From assembly GCA_019752925.1 (NCBI GenBank), contig JAIELP010000005.1, positions 124,001 to 188,000 on the forward strand: DNA of 64,000 bases. Direction: 5' to 3'. The stretch comes from a bacterium (GTDB taxonomy: Bacteria; Bdellovibrionota; Bdellovibrionia; Bdellovibrionales; Bdellovibrionaceae). This document shows, piece by piece, positions 27,771 through 35,494 of the stretch (positions are counted from its first letter, which is position 1; each line of letters starts with the position of its first letter). Both the position numbers and the translations under genes were made by a program. The notes under the pieces are model-generated. The model searched no databases. It worked only from the letters and a program-made list of their open reading frames with translations, and was not told the DNA's origin.

Positions 27771-28157
27771 ATGTTACGTCAGAATTACAAGCTCTTTATT
27801 TTAGTTAGTTGCATAGCGAACATTTGTTTTGCCGCCGTTCGAAGCGAAGATCAGAAGTTGATCGAGGAGCTAACGGGCAGAACTCATACTCCAACAGTTG
27901 CAATGCCAAAACAATCTGTGAAAAAAATGAGTCCTTCCGAGAAGCATTTATTTGCAGGACTAGATGCGTTTGCCAATAAAAATTATATTTTAGCACTTAA
28001 AAATTACAACACAGTTATTTCAATGTTTCCGAAAACAAAAGAAGTTCGTTTTGCATATATTGCAAAAGCTAAGTTGTATCATGAAATGGGTTTGCAAGAA
28101 CAAGCAACGTTGAACTCGCGCATGGCTGTTAAATTAGGTGAAAAAATATCTAAATGA
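27771..28157 (+). CDS. Small exported TPR-like protein
   Basis: The 128-residue protein has a signal peptide (LFILVSCIANICFAA). Its C-terminal half forms one or two TPR-like units (HLFAGLDAFANKNYILALKN, then AYIAKAKLYHEMGLQEQATL). The stop codon overlaps the start of the LysM gene (ATGA), so the two are translationally coupled and probably work together in the periplasm. The family is not recognised further. Confidence 0.7.
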   Translation: MLRQNYKLFILVSCIANICFAAVRSEDQKLIEELTGRTHTPTVAMPKQSVKKMSPSEKHLFAGLDAFANKNYILALKNYNTVISMFPKTKEVRFAYIAKAKLYHEMGLQEQATLNSRMAVKLGEKISK

Positions 28158-29680
28158 TCAAGAAATTGATAGTTTATTTTTTATTGTTAACTCACATGCA
28201 GCTATGGGCTCAGGATTATGCATCACAGGAGCCCGCAACCACTGAGTCGAGCACGAGTACAGAACAAACTCCTCCGGATAAGCTTAAAAAACCATTAGGG
28301 CGTGTTAAATCACTGACTGGAGTAAATAGTGAAAGCAGTTCGTTTATCGGTGATCCGGATAACATTGATCCTTTGAATCCCAATCGTGATAATCTTAAAG
28401 AAGATGAAGAGCCAGTACTTGAAGATATCAAGCAGGTTTTGAATGCTCCTGTCAAAAAGAAACCTACACAAAATGCCTCAGGGGATAATTCTCAAGCGGT
28501 AACTCCCAGTGAAAACGATGGCGTTGAAGCACCTGTGGCACCTGTTAAGAAACCACGTAAAACAAAATCTAAAACTAAAACAAAACCTAAAGCTCAGTTG
28601 AACCCAGATGATCCGGATTTGAGGCTCGAAAAAAAGTTTAATGATGTTTATCGTAAATACAATATTAATCCTACACCAGATGACGTATGGGCTCAGGCCA
28701 CTGGTAAACAGGTCTCGCAAAAATATACGGTTCAAAAGGGAGATACTTTATGGTCTATCAGTAAAGTTCTTTTTGGCGATGCTAACTTTTGGCCAAAGTT
28801 ATGGTCTCTGAATAAGCAAGGTATTTTAAATCCTCACTTTATTAAGCCAGATACATTTGTATATTTTTATGTCGGTGATGATGAGAGTGCGCCGACAATA
28901 GCAGTTGGTTCTGGCGCAGCACCTTTAGATGTTCAAAGAGCCCAGTATAACGATATTGCCCATACAAATTTGAGTAGCAGTAAGCCAGGTAAAATTCCTG
29001 AGAGTATTCCTCTATACCGCAATGAAGACTATTTCGGCAAAGCCAAGCAAAGAGAAATTATCATTGATTTGGGTGAGTTTCCGACTTTTGCTGCTGAATA
29101 TTCAAATGACATCTATTTAACGGATAAAGTAATTAATACTGCTATTAAAATTCAGATTAGCGAAATTGCAAAGTTCAGATGTTATGAAGGCCGTTTATTA
29201 AAAGATATTAAATATAATGGTACTTTGCTGGCTGAATATGATTTGTATGAGCCACTTGATACATTTAAAACAAATACTGGAATTATGTATGCTTACCGCG
29301 CTTACGGATCGGCGCAACCGTATCAAGAGAAAAATCTTAAAATCACGTCTTGCAAAGGTTTAATTACCACGGATTTGGTGGCTATTCCGAAAGATAAAAT
29401 GCAGAGCCTTGTATCAAGAAGAACTTCAGCTTTAAGAAGACCAAAGCTTATCGGCGGCCCTGATGTTGTGACTCAGCGTTTATTCTTACTCAATCAAATA
29501 GCCTATGTAGATTTTGGATCAACTCCTTATGAGCCGGGTCAGGATTATAAAGTTCAATCGCAAGTGACTGATGTGTTAAATGGATCTGTCCGTGTACTGG
29601 CTAAATACGGCTCGTATGCTGTAGTTATGGTTCTTGAGGTCGACGATGTTATGGAAATTGGTGATCCTCTTGTTCTTTAA
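28154..29680 (+). CDS. Exported LysM-domain protein
   Basis: This 508-residue protein has a signal peptide (LIVYFLLLTHMQLWA). A long acidic/proline and then lysine-rich linker follows (KPRKTKSKTKTKPK). One LysM peptidoglycan-binding domain is clear (YTVQKGDTLWSISKVLFGD...FWPKLWSLNKQ) near residues 193-245. The C-terminal 250 residues are beta-rich and unrecognised. It should sit at the cell wall. It is coupled to the small TPR-like gene before it and is followed by dprA after 32 bases. The LysM repeat is certain; the function is not. Confidence 0.85.
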   Translation: MIKKLIVYFLLLTHMQLWAQDYASQEPATTESSTSTEQTPPDKLKKPLGRVKSLTGVNSESSSFIGDPDNIDPLNPNRDNLKEDEEPVLEDIKQVLNAPVKKKPTQNASGDNSQAVTPSENDGVEAPVAPVKKPRKTKSKTKTKPKAQLNPDDPDLRLEKKFNDVYRKYNINPTPDDVWAQATGKQVSQKYTVQKGDTLWSISKVLFGDANFWPKLWSLNKQGILNPHFIKPDTFVYFYVGDDESAPTIAVGSGAAPLDVQRAQYNDIAHTNLSSSKPGKIPESIPLYRNEDYFGKAKQREIIIDLGEFPTFAAEYSNDIYLTDKVINTAIKIQISEIAKFRCYEGRLLKDIKYNGTLLAEYDLYEPLDTFKTNTGIMYAYRAYGSAQPYQEKNLKITSCKGLITTDLVAIPKDKMQSLVSRRTSALRRPKLIGGPDVVTQRLFLLNQIAYVDFGSTPYEPGQDYKVQSQVTDVLNGSVRVLAKYGSYAVVMVLEVDDVMEIGDPLVL

Positions 29681-29687
29681 ATGATGG

Positions 29688-29709
29688 CCTGTAAATTGTA
29701 ATTTACAGG
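29688..29709 (+). promoter_or_regulatory. Perfect 10-bp hairpin covering the dprA ribosome site
   Basis: CCTGTAAATT and AATTTACAGG pair perfectly across a two-base GT spacer (in RNA the terminal pairs would open to form a loop). The only Shine-Dalgarno-like bases before the dprA ATG at 29713 (ACAGG) lie in the 3' arm. No T-run follows, so it is not an ordinary terminator. It could limit dprA translation or protect the 3' end of the upstream message. Confidence 0.5.
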
Positions 29710-29712
29710 TTC

Positions 29713-30525
29713 ATGAATCAAGCCATTTTGTTTAAAATTGTACAGAGAAAATATAAATTCCGGAATCCGCAAAGTTTAACGGATATGCCGCAAAACTTTA
29801 TTTACACCGAAGAAGAGTTTGAATCGGCCAAAAAATATCTTCAGCAGCTGGATAGTAGTAACATCAAATACTCTTATCCGGGAAAATCTGATTATCCTTT
29901 AAAATTTTTGAAGATGAAGGAGCCGCCTTTATTTTTTGAATATATAGGCGAACCACTTTGGGAGCAGCTGGATTTTTTGTCAGTCGTGGGCTCACGTGAA
30001 ATTCATTGTTCAACCGAATCTTGGATGAAAGAAAATCTATCGGCCTTTTTAAATAAGATAAATGTCGGAATTGTTAGTGGTGGCGCAAAAGGTGTGGATC
30101 AGTTAGCGCATCTGATTGCAATAAAAAATCAGGCACCAACCATTTTTGTGTTACCGAGCGGCTTGCTTAATCTTTATCCGAAATCGCTTGAGGAAATACG
30201 CGAGCATTGTATGAATCAAGGGGTCTGTTTTGTTTCGGAGTTTGAACTACACCAAAAAATACATAAATCTCACTTTTATTTCCGTAATCGTCTGATAGCC
30301 GCCTTTGGTCAGCTCACTTTAGTGGCTCAAGCCTCACTCAAAAGTGGTAGCCTATTAACGGTTCATCATTGTTTGGAAATGGGTAGGCCTGTACTTACTG
30401 TTCCGGCTCATCCGGAGATGATAGGTTTTGAAGGAAATCTTAAATTAATGTTTGATGGAGCCTATTCAATCCGAAATTTTACTGACCTGCTTGATTTTTG
30501 GATGTCTGAGTCCTGCTCTAATTAG
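29713..30525 (+). CDS. dprA: DNA-processing protein DprA/Smf
   Basis: DprA binds incoming single-stranded DNA and loads RecA during transformation. The Rossmann-like core is recognisable: FLSVVGSREIHC, GIVSGGAKGVDQLAHLIA, FVLPSGLLNLYPK, FRNRLIAAFG and KSGSLLTVHHCLEMGRP followed by VPAHPE. The length of 270 implies that the C-terminal winged-helix domain of many DprAs is missing. The start at 29713 has only a weak ribosome site held in a hairpin; an in-frame ATG at 29785 is an alternative. It lies about 2.2 kb from the split comEC genes. Confidence 0.88.
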   Translation: MNQAILFKIVQRKYKFRNPQSLTDMPQNFIYTEEEFESAKKYLQQLDSSNIKYSYPGKSDYPLKFLKMKEPPLFFEYIGEPLWEQLDFLSVVGSREIHCSTESWMKENLSAFLNKINVGIVSGGAKGVDQLAHLIAIKNQAPTIFVLPSGLLNLYPKSLEEIREHCMNQGVCFVSEFELHQKIHKSHFYFRNRLIAAFGQLTLVAQASLKSGSLLTVHHCLEMGRPVLTVPAHPEMIGFEGNLKLMFDGAYSIRNFTDLLDFWMSESCSN

Positions 30526-30594
30526 ACTTTAGTTTGTGACCCCTAGCACGTATAGTTTGTTTTTGCCGATTCAATAACTAGGGATAGTGGTCCT

Positions 30595-30662
30595 AAAAAA
30601 AACTAAAAAAAACATAAAAAAAGTGAAATTTTCTAAAAAAAGCCTTTGAAAAATATGAAAAA
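30595..30662. promoter_or_regulatory. Phased A-tract (curved DNA) region with candidate -10
   Basis: A-tracts occur at 30595-30602, 30605-30612, 30616-30622, 30626-30632 (AAATTTT), 30635-30641, 30649-30653 and 30658-30662. Most are spaced about 10 bases centre to centre, the spacing that bends DNA. TATAGT follows at 30674-30679, about eight bases before the G-rich start of the candidate small RNA. The pattern fits an UP-element-like activator for a strong promoter. A -35 hexamer is not clear. Bases 30526-30594 hold only a short CCCTAG/CTAGGG inverted repeat. Confidence 0.6.
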
Positions 30663-30685
30663 CTAATTCTAAATATAGTTAAGGG

Positions 30686-30747
30686 AGGGGCGATGTGGTC
30701 AAGGATGACCCCGGTAGTACGGATGCTACTGCATCGTTCCGTTTTTT
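30686..30747 (+). ncRNA. Candidate small RNA with two A-N-GGAU hexaloops (CsrA/RsmA-type)
   Basis: Folding by hand gives a three-way junction. P1 pairs 30687-30695 with 30732-30740 (nine pairs, two G-U). P2 pairs 30697-30700 with 30707-30710 and has the hexaloop AAGGAT. P3 pairs 30713-30718 with 30725-30730 and has the hexaloop ACGGAT. Six Ts follow at 30742-30747, so P1 or an alternative ACGGA/TCCGT stem can terminate transcription. The P2 loop TCAAGGATGA matches the known CsrA/RsmE target A/U-CANGGANG-U/A exactly; P3 differs by a U-G closing pair. A TATAGT box lies upstream. No known riboswitch family was recognised. Confidence 0.6.
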
Positions 30748-30775
30748 AACCCGATCTTAATATACCCGTAAAATC

Positions 30776-31873
30776 CTAATTCCAAGACTTTCTAAGATGA
30801 TAAACGCCGAACAGAGTAAATAATATATTTGGCAGCCATAAGCCCAGCCAAGTCGCGATTTGGTTAGACCTTACCAATGATTCAAAGCTTAAGTAAACGA
30901 TCCAGTAAACGATGATAAAGCCTACTGAGAATATAAATCCGGAAGACTTACCACTGCGTCGGTTTGTTACAATTCCGAAAGCTAGGCCCAGAACACAAAA
31001 TACCATACAAGCAACAGATAAAGCAGCTCGCTTATGATATTCGATATCATACTCTTTGCGCTTTTCAGAAGAGAATCCACTGTTATTTCGAAGAGACTGT
31101 AATTCGCCTAAATTTAGCGATGAGGCGGTTTTTTCTTTTTCCTTTAACTTGATAGGGTCGCTGAGCATTACGTCGTAGGAGTCGAAATTAATAACAGTAT
31201 GAGACTCGCCCTTGCGGTGAATTTGTCCTTTAAACATGCGCAGTAAAACGGAGTGTCCGGGGTGAGTTTCATCGGGGATAATTTGGCCCTCAGTTGCTAC
31301 AATAGTTAAAGGAGCATTCGGATTTTTTTCGTCATAAATAAAAATATCACTCAGCACTCCGGTTTGTGAGTTGACTTTATTGGCGTAAACCACCATATCA
31401 AAAAAGCCTTCGGAAAAGGTTCCTTCGCGTATAGATGCAGCTGCTTTTGTGTTACCCAAGCGGTTAATTAAAACCTCAAATTGACGATTTCCCCACGGAG
31501 CCAGGTAAAAAGATGTTTGCGACGAAATAATTGTAATAATAACCGCAAATACAAGTGCGGGAAGTATAATAGCACCGGTGTTAACTCCAGAAGATTTAAA
31601 AGCTATAATTTCTGAATCAAGAGAGAACCTGTTATAGGTTAAAAGCACGGCGAATAATAAACTCATTGGCAGCAGCATGGGTAAAAACGAAATGCTCATA
31701 AAGCCCATGATTTTTACCATGGTCGTCATTTTTATACCGTGAACCAGTAAAAACTCAGTTAGGCGTAACGCCTGGAACATCAAAAGTACGGTGATGAATA
31801 CAAAGACACCCAGCAAGAAGCTGGGGATTATTTCTGATAAAAGATAGCCAAAAACCCGTCTATTTTGAAACAT
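30776..31873 (-). CDS. lptF: LPS export permease, LptF/LptG family
   Basis: This inner-membrane subunit of the LptBFG transporter extracts LPS from the inner membrane. It has the family layout of three N-terminal helices, a periplasmic beta-jellyroll-like region of about 180 residues (including EGTFSEGFFDMVVYANKV and ILRMFKGQIHRKG-like segments) and three C-terminal helices. The region EKRKEYDIEYHKRAALSVAC before the fourth helix is typical. ATG 31873 is preferred to the TTG three bases earlier. The partner permease is not in the window, so LptF versus LptG is not certain. Confidence 0.85.
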   Translation of the reverse strand: MFQNRRVFGYLLSEIIPSFLLGVFVFITVLLMFQALRLTEFLLVHGIKMTTMVKIMGFMSISFLPMLLPMSLLFAVLLTYNRFSLDSEIIAFKSSGVNTGAIILPALVFAVIITIISSQTSFYLAPWGNRQFEVLINRLGNTKAAASIREGTFSEGFFDMVVYANKVNSQTGVLSDIFIYDEKNPNAPLTIVATEGQIIPDETHPGHSVLLRMFKGQIHRKGESHTVINFDSYDVMLSDPIKLKEKEKTASSLNLGELQSLRNNSGFSSEKRKEYDIEYHKRAALSVACMVFCVLGLAFGIVTNRRSGKSSGFIFSVGFIIVYWIVYLSFESLVRSNQIATWLGLWLPNILFTLFGVYHLRKSWN

Positions 31874-31936
31874 CAAGGTCTATGTTAAACAATTTCTTTG
31901 CACAGGTCATGGGGCGTCTTCTACAATAGTAGACCA

Positions 31937-32911
31937 ATGGATAGAGTTTTATTAATAATTGATGATATTCAGTATAGTCGCCACGTAGAAATGACCCTGC
32001 GTAAGGTGGGTTTTGACGTTGAGTCGATTAATAATGAGTTCAACGTAGGTGATACTCTTTTGACCTTTAATCCTGATTATGTTGTGTGTCGTGGTAATAG
32101 TAGCCGTCTTTCTACTTTAAATGTAGGACGTAAGCTTAAGGAATCTAACACTAAATTTATTGGTAAAGTGGTTTTAATTTTTCAGGAAGGCCTCAAGGTT
32201 TCGCCGGATGACTTAATCAAGCTGAAAATGGACCTCTTATTATTTGAACCTATTAGTACATTACGATTGGCAGTTCATTTATTTTCAATGTCGGGCGGCG
32301 ATTTTGAATTTGTTAAAGATAAATTATTAAAATTTGCTATCACCGATAATACGTTCCGTAATTATGAACAACAAATGCTGAAGTATGCGGGATTAACTAT
32401 TGATTCTGAAATTCAAATTGTTTCGAGCATGGATCATTTACCGGCATTCACCAGTATTCAAACAACTGAAAATGTACCTGCGGCGGTAGAGAAGCCAAAT
32501 GCAGTAAGTATCATTAAATCGGATGCTGTTGAGAATGGCTCGGAGCCAATCGTTCAGGAAGGGGCCTTGGATTTAGCCAGAACAGTATATCATGCTAAGT
32601 CCGATTCAGAACCTAATGATGTTCCTATTTTCCCTCAGCCAGAAGAATTATCGGAGCAGAGTCTTAAGGCAATTAACGAGCAAATTCAAACACTTGAAGA
32701 TGAGCTTCCATTGCGCATTGAGAGCTATAATCGAGCTATAGGCAAAGTCGATCAAGACTTGAATATGGGCCTCAAAAAGAGGCAAACTAAAAAAGCATCG
32801 AACAAGTTGCATAAAGACTTAATAGATGAAGGAAAAACTGATAAAAAATCTGAGCAGGAGCAAGACGACGAAAAAGTCAGATTTGCGAATGCTTTATTTA
32901 AAAAGAAATAG
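31937..32911 (+). CDS. Receiver-like (pseudo-receiver) protein with coiled-coil tail
   Basis: This 324-residue cytoplasmic protein begins DRVLLIIDDIQYSRHVEM, which matches the start of a response-regulator receiver. The expected phospho-acceptor strand reads PDYVVCRGNSS, with no Asp at the usual place. The C-terminal part is acidic and then strongly charged, with a probable coiled coil (QSLKAINEQIQTLEDELPLR) and a Lys/Glu-rich tail. The start is ATG 31937. Its tail gene end lies 29 bases before trxA. A phosphorylation-independent signalling or scaffold role is inference. Confidence 0.65.
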   Translation: MDRVLLIIDDIQYSRHVEMTLRKVGFDVESINNEFNVGDTLLTFNPDYVVCRGNSSRLSTLNVGRKLKESNTKFIGKVVLIFQEGLKVSPDDLIKLKMDLLLFEPISTLRLAVHLFSMSGGDFEFVKDKLLKFAITDNTFRNYEQQMLKYAGLTIDSEIQIVSSMDHLPAFTSIQTTENVPAAVEKPNAVSIIKSDAVENGSEPIVQEGALDLARTVYHAKSDSEPNDVPIFPQPEELSEQSLKAINEQIQTLEDELPLRIESYNRAIGKVDQDLNMGLKKRQTKKASNKLHKDLIDEGKTDKKSEQEQDDEKVRFANALFKKK

Positions 32912-32940
32912 CTGTTCGCAGCTTTTAAAAGGAGATCTTC

Positions 32941-33267
32941 ATGGGACAAAATACTTCTGCTATCACAGACGCTTCTTTCGAAACGGATGTATTAAAATCA
33001 TCAACACCGGTATTAGTGGATTTTTGGGCTGAATGGTGTGGACCATGTCGTTCATTGGGACCAAAACTTGAGGAAATAGCTGGCGAAATGTCAGGTAAAG
33101 TCAAAATCGTTAAAATGAATGTAGATGAAAACCCTCAAACGCCGGGGCAATTTGGTATCCGCGGTATACCAGCAATGCTTTTATTCAAAGATGGAAAACA
33201 AGTAGGCGAGTTAGTTGGTAATCACCCTAAAGACAACATCACTGAATTTTTAAAATCTCACACTTAG
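32941..33267 (+). CDS. trxA: Thioredoxin
   Basis: This cytoplasmic disulfide reductase has the active site WCGPC at residues 32-36 and the cis-proline loop GIRGIPAMLLFKDGK. The length of 108 is typical. The ribosome site AAGGAG lies seven bases upstream. It has no signal peptide, so it should act in the cytoplasm, where it could also support peroxiredoxins. A bidirectional terminator follows. Confidence 0.97.
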   Translation: MGQNTSAITDASFETDVLKSSTPVLVDFWAEWCGPCRSLGPKLEEIAGEMSGKVKIVKMNVDENPQTPGQFGIRGIPAMLLFKDGKQVGELVGNHPKDNITEFLKSHT

Positions 33268-33284
33268 TATTTAAATAAAAATTT

Positions 33285-33325
33285 GAAAATAAAAAGCCAG
33301 TCTCAGTGACTGGCTTTTTATTTTC
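33285..33325. terminator. Bidirectional terminator between trxA and the zincin gene
   Basis: GAAAATAAAAAGCCAGTC and its complement form an 18-bp perfect stem with a five-base loop (TCAGT at about 33303-33307). The A and T runs serve both strands. It separates converging genes and lacks the conserved internal loop of elements A and B, although its GCCAGTC core is the same as the inner stem of element A. Confidence 0.9.
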
Positions 33326-33329
33326 AGAG

Positions 33330-35078
33330 CTATTCGCACTGCAAGGATTCGCGGATTTCAGGAGTTAGTAGTTTTGTACGTCGATCTTGGCCAATACTAT
33401 GAGATGCATTTGTAAACTTGAATAACACACCGGCTTCAACAGGGTAGGCTTGGCGGAACGAAGGTTTGTCACAGTAAGAGGCTACGTTGGCTAAATAGGT
33501 ATTTCTTCTATCTTCAATGCTTTCCATTTTATTCAGAATGCTGGCAGAAATTCGGCTGGCATATGAATCGACAACATCTTCTTCGATATCCTTTGCGAAT
33601 TCTTCGTTGCGGGCCTCTTGAAAAAAGTTGTAACGACCCGGAACACGCATCCATAGAGTCCAGCTTTTATTAATCATATCTGTAGCTAACTCAATACTGG
33701 TTTTAATAGCTTCATTTGGAGAAACTTTTTTATCAAGCTGGCATTGGTATTCCTCAGCAAAGAAGAGTTCAAACTGAGTGTAGTCACTAACTAGAGTGTT
33801 GAGTGCATTGGGCCAGCGGGCAGAGTTTAAGCAGGCCGATAAATAGCGGAAGTTCTTAACGCGACTGGCGTTAGGTAAGATTTCTTCGGTTTTAAGTATG
33901 CCTTCAAGTGAACGGTCGTTAATAGTATTTCTTACTGTGGTTTTACTTAAGCGGGTTGAAAGCTTTTTCATTTCTTCGCCAACCGGAATGGGTAATAAGT
34001 CGTTTTGAATAAAATTGGCTAAAAATTTATCATCATCGTAGGTGTAATTAGGAAGAGAAGATACATTAGAATCAAAATTATTTTTGAATTGAGTCCACTC
34101 TTTACAGCTGAAGTGCTTTTTCTCGCACGAGAGCTGGTGTAGATTCATGATGTCTTTGCCGTAGGCGCTTTGCCTTAAGTAGCTTTGTATACGTCTCAGG
34201 AGTGAAAATGAGTGACCCATTTCGTGTGCTAAAGTCAGAAGTGCTTCTCCGCCTATAAATTCGCCGGCACATATTGTAATATCGTGGTTGTTGGGTGAAT
34301 AAACGGCGTTGGTCATATCTATTCCGCAGGTATGCCACTGGCGAGAGTTAGACTTTGTAGGACTTTCTCCGGGAATAACCAATTTAACTGTCATCAGATC
34401 TTCGATGGCGGCTTTTTTGAGGGCTTCACTTGTGGATTTGTCATTTTTAACAAGATTAATATATTCATCACGAACTAAAGCAAAAATTTCTTTTACCTTT
34501 TTCCAGCGGGGGTGGTTTTTCCAAACGGCTACAAATAATTCCGACCAAGCCATATCCAGATTACGATAATAAATATTATTAACCTCAGAAGATTCTTCAT
34601 CGGCTTTCATACGGATATAGCCAGGAATTTTTTTCTGCGTACGTATTGTAGCCACTAGATGCATAGCATTTTCAAGATCTGATATTGAACCCCTGAAAAA
34701 AGGTACGGCGTACATATCTTCGATGTTTAATGTTTTGATGTCTTTTCGGTTGATGTAATTATGAAGAGTTTGTTTCAGTTTAATTTTGTTAAAAACTTGC
34801 TGCATGTCGGCTGGTAAAGTTGAAAAGTTTTTATATAGAGACTGTAAAAACTCGTAACGTATGTTGGAAACATCATTATTTTTAACACCAAAACGCAATT
34901 GATAATTAGTTTTTCCGTCTTTTATATCGTAGTTGCCATGGTGGGGCGCGGCCCAGAGCGTATCGCAGAAGCTTTCTACCATTGTTTGACAGGACAACTT
35001 AGGTTTTTCCTGTGCCGAAGTATTTGTAATAATAAAACAAGCTGAAACAAAAACTAGAAAACTTCCCGCATATTTCAT
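33330..35078 (-). CDS. Exported zinc metallopeptidase-like protein (HEMGH)
   Basis: This 582-residue protein has a signal peptide (SFLVFVSACFIITNTSAQ). The zincin motif HEMGH is at residues 285-289 in LLTLAHEMGHSFSLL, preceded by NAVYSPNNHDITICAGEF. That layout recalls family M13 (neprilysin-like), where NAYY.P..N.I.FPAG precedes HE.TH. The classic M13 third-ligand motif is not obvious; the later EDVVDSY segment is a possible substitute. It has about nine cysteines. It lies directly downstream of a small exported gene, so both may be made and secreted together. A role in prey or protein digestion is inference. Confidence 0.68.
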   Translation of the reverse strand: MKYAGSFLVFVSACFIITNTSAQEKPKLSCQTMVESFCDTLWAAPHHGNYDIKDGKTNYQLRFGVKNNDVSNIRYEFLQSLYKNFSTLPADMQQVFNKIKLKQTLHNYINRKDIKTLNIEDMYAVPFFRGSISDLENAMHLVATIRTQKKIPGYIRMKADEESSEVNNIYYRNLDMAWSELFVAVWKNHPRWKKVKEIFALVRDEYINLVKNDKSTSEALKKAAIEDLMTVKLVIPGESPTKSNSRQWHTCGIDMTNAVYSPNNHDITICAGEFIGGEALLTLAHEMGHSFSLLRRIQSYLRQSAYGKDIMNLHQLSCEKKHFSCKEWTQFKNNFDSNVSSLPNYTYDDDKFLANFIQNDLLPIPVGEEMKKLSTRLSKTTVRNTINDRSLEGILKTEEILPNASRVKNFRYLSACLNSARWPNALNTLVSDYTQFELFFAEEYQCQLDKKVSPNEAIKTSIELATDMINKSWTLWMRVPGRYNFFQEARNEEFAKDIEEDVVDSYASRISASILNKMESIEDRRNTYLANVASYCDKPSFRQAYPVEAGVLFKFTNASHSIGQDRRTKLLTPEIRESLQCE

Positions 35079-35081
35079 GAA

Positions 35082-35477
35082 TTATTCTTCAATCAAAGTT
35101 TTTACTTTGTATTTGGCTTTAGAAACGCAAGTGCTTTCTACGCCTTCTTTTGAGCATTCCATTTTTCCGCAGCTGTGTGAAATAATTTTGTTTTCTTTAT
35201 TGGCTTCTTTAAACTCAGTGCTCCACTCTTTACAGGCTTTTTTCCAGTTGATTTCAGCCGTTTTTCTCAGTGGGGCTTTGTCACCAGTAACGTCGTCAGT
35301 ACCCTCGGTAATTTCATACTTTTTGGTATTTTGATTTTGGTTACCAGTACCTTTTTTTACGGTAATTGTGGTTTGTTGATTGTCTTCAGTTTTAATTTTG
35401 TCGACATTAACATTAACCTCTTCGGCCCAAGCAAAAGGTGTAGCGATCACTAAAGCGATTAATAAGTTTTTTAACAT
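35082..35477 (-). CDS. Small exported Cys-containing protein
   Basis: This 131-residue protein has a signal peptide (NLLIALVIATPFAWA). A Thr/Lys/Asn-rich spacer follows, then a C-terminal domain with four cysteines (WKKACKEW, ISHSCGKMECSKEGVESTC). Three bases separate its stop from the start of the HEMGH protein gene, so they form a pair. The AAAGGAG ribosome site at the start is strong. Possible roles are a pro-peptide-like partner or inhibitor of the peptidase, but nothing in the sequence proves this. Confidence 0.65.
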   Translation of the reverse strand: MLKNLLIALVIATPFAWAEEVNVNVDKIKTEDNQQTTITVKKGTGNQNQNTKKYEITEGTDDVTGDKAPLRKTAEINWKKACKEWSTEFKEANKENKIISHSCGKMECSKEGVESTCVSKAKYKVKTLIEE

Positions 35478-35494
35478 AAGGTCTCCTTTAAATT

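Noticed and set aside
27800-28160. Pilus or secretin-like competence genes next to the LysM protein
   Set aside because: The small TPR-like and LysM proteins show no pilin, secretin or ComEA helix-hairpin-helix motifs; only comEC and dprA support a link to transformation here.
30686-30747. Cyclic-di-GMP (GEMM) or purine-type riboswitch
   Set aside because: The three-way junction is suggestive, but the conserved core bases of those classes, such as the GEMM tetraloop/receptor bases, are absent. No gene follows on the same strand.
30693-30749. Possible 18-residue small protein (starts MWSRMTPVV) behind a G-rich ribosome-like site
   Set aside because: The AGGGAGGGG-to-ATG spacing is too short, the composition is not protein-like, and the frame is better explained as the 5' stem of the candidate RNA. 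Only ribosome profiling could reverse this.
33285-33325. A third member of the conserved-loop hairpin family
   Set aside because: It shares the GCCAGTC terminator core with element A but has a continuous stem with no GCCTCRGACA/GAACTCG loop.
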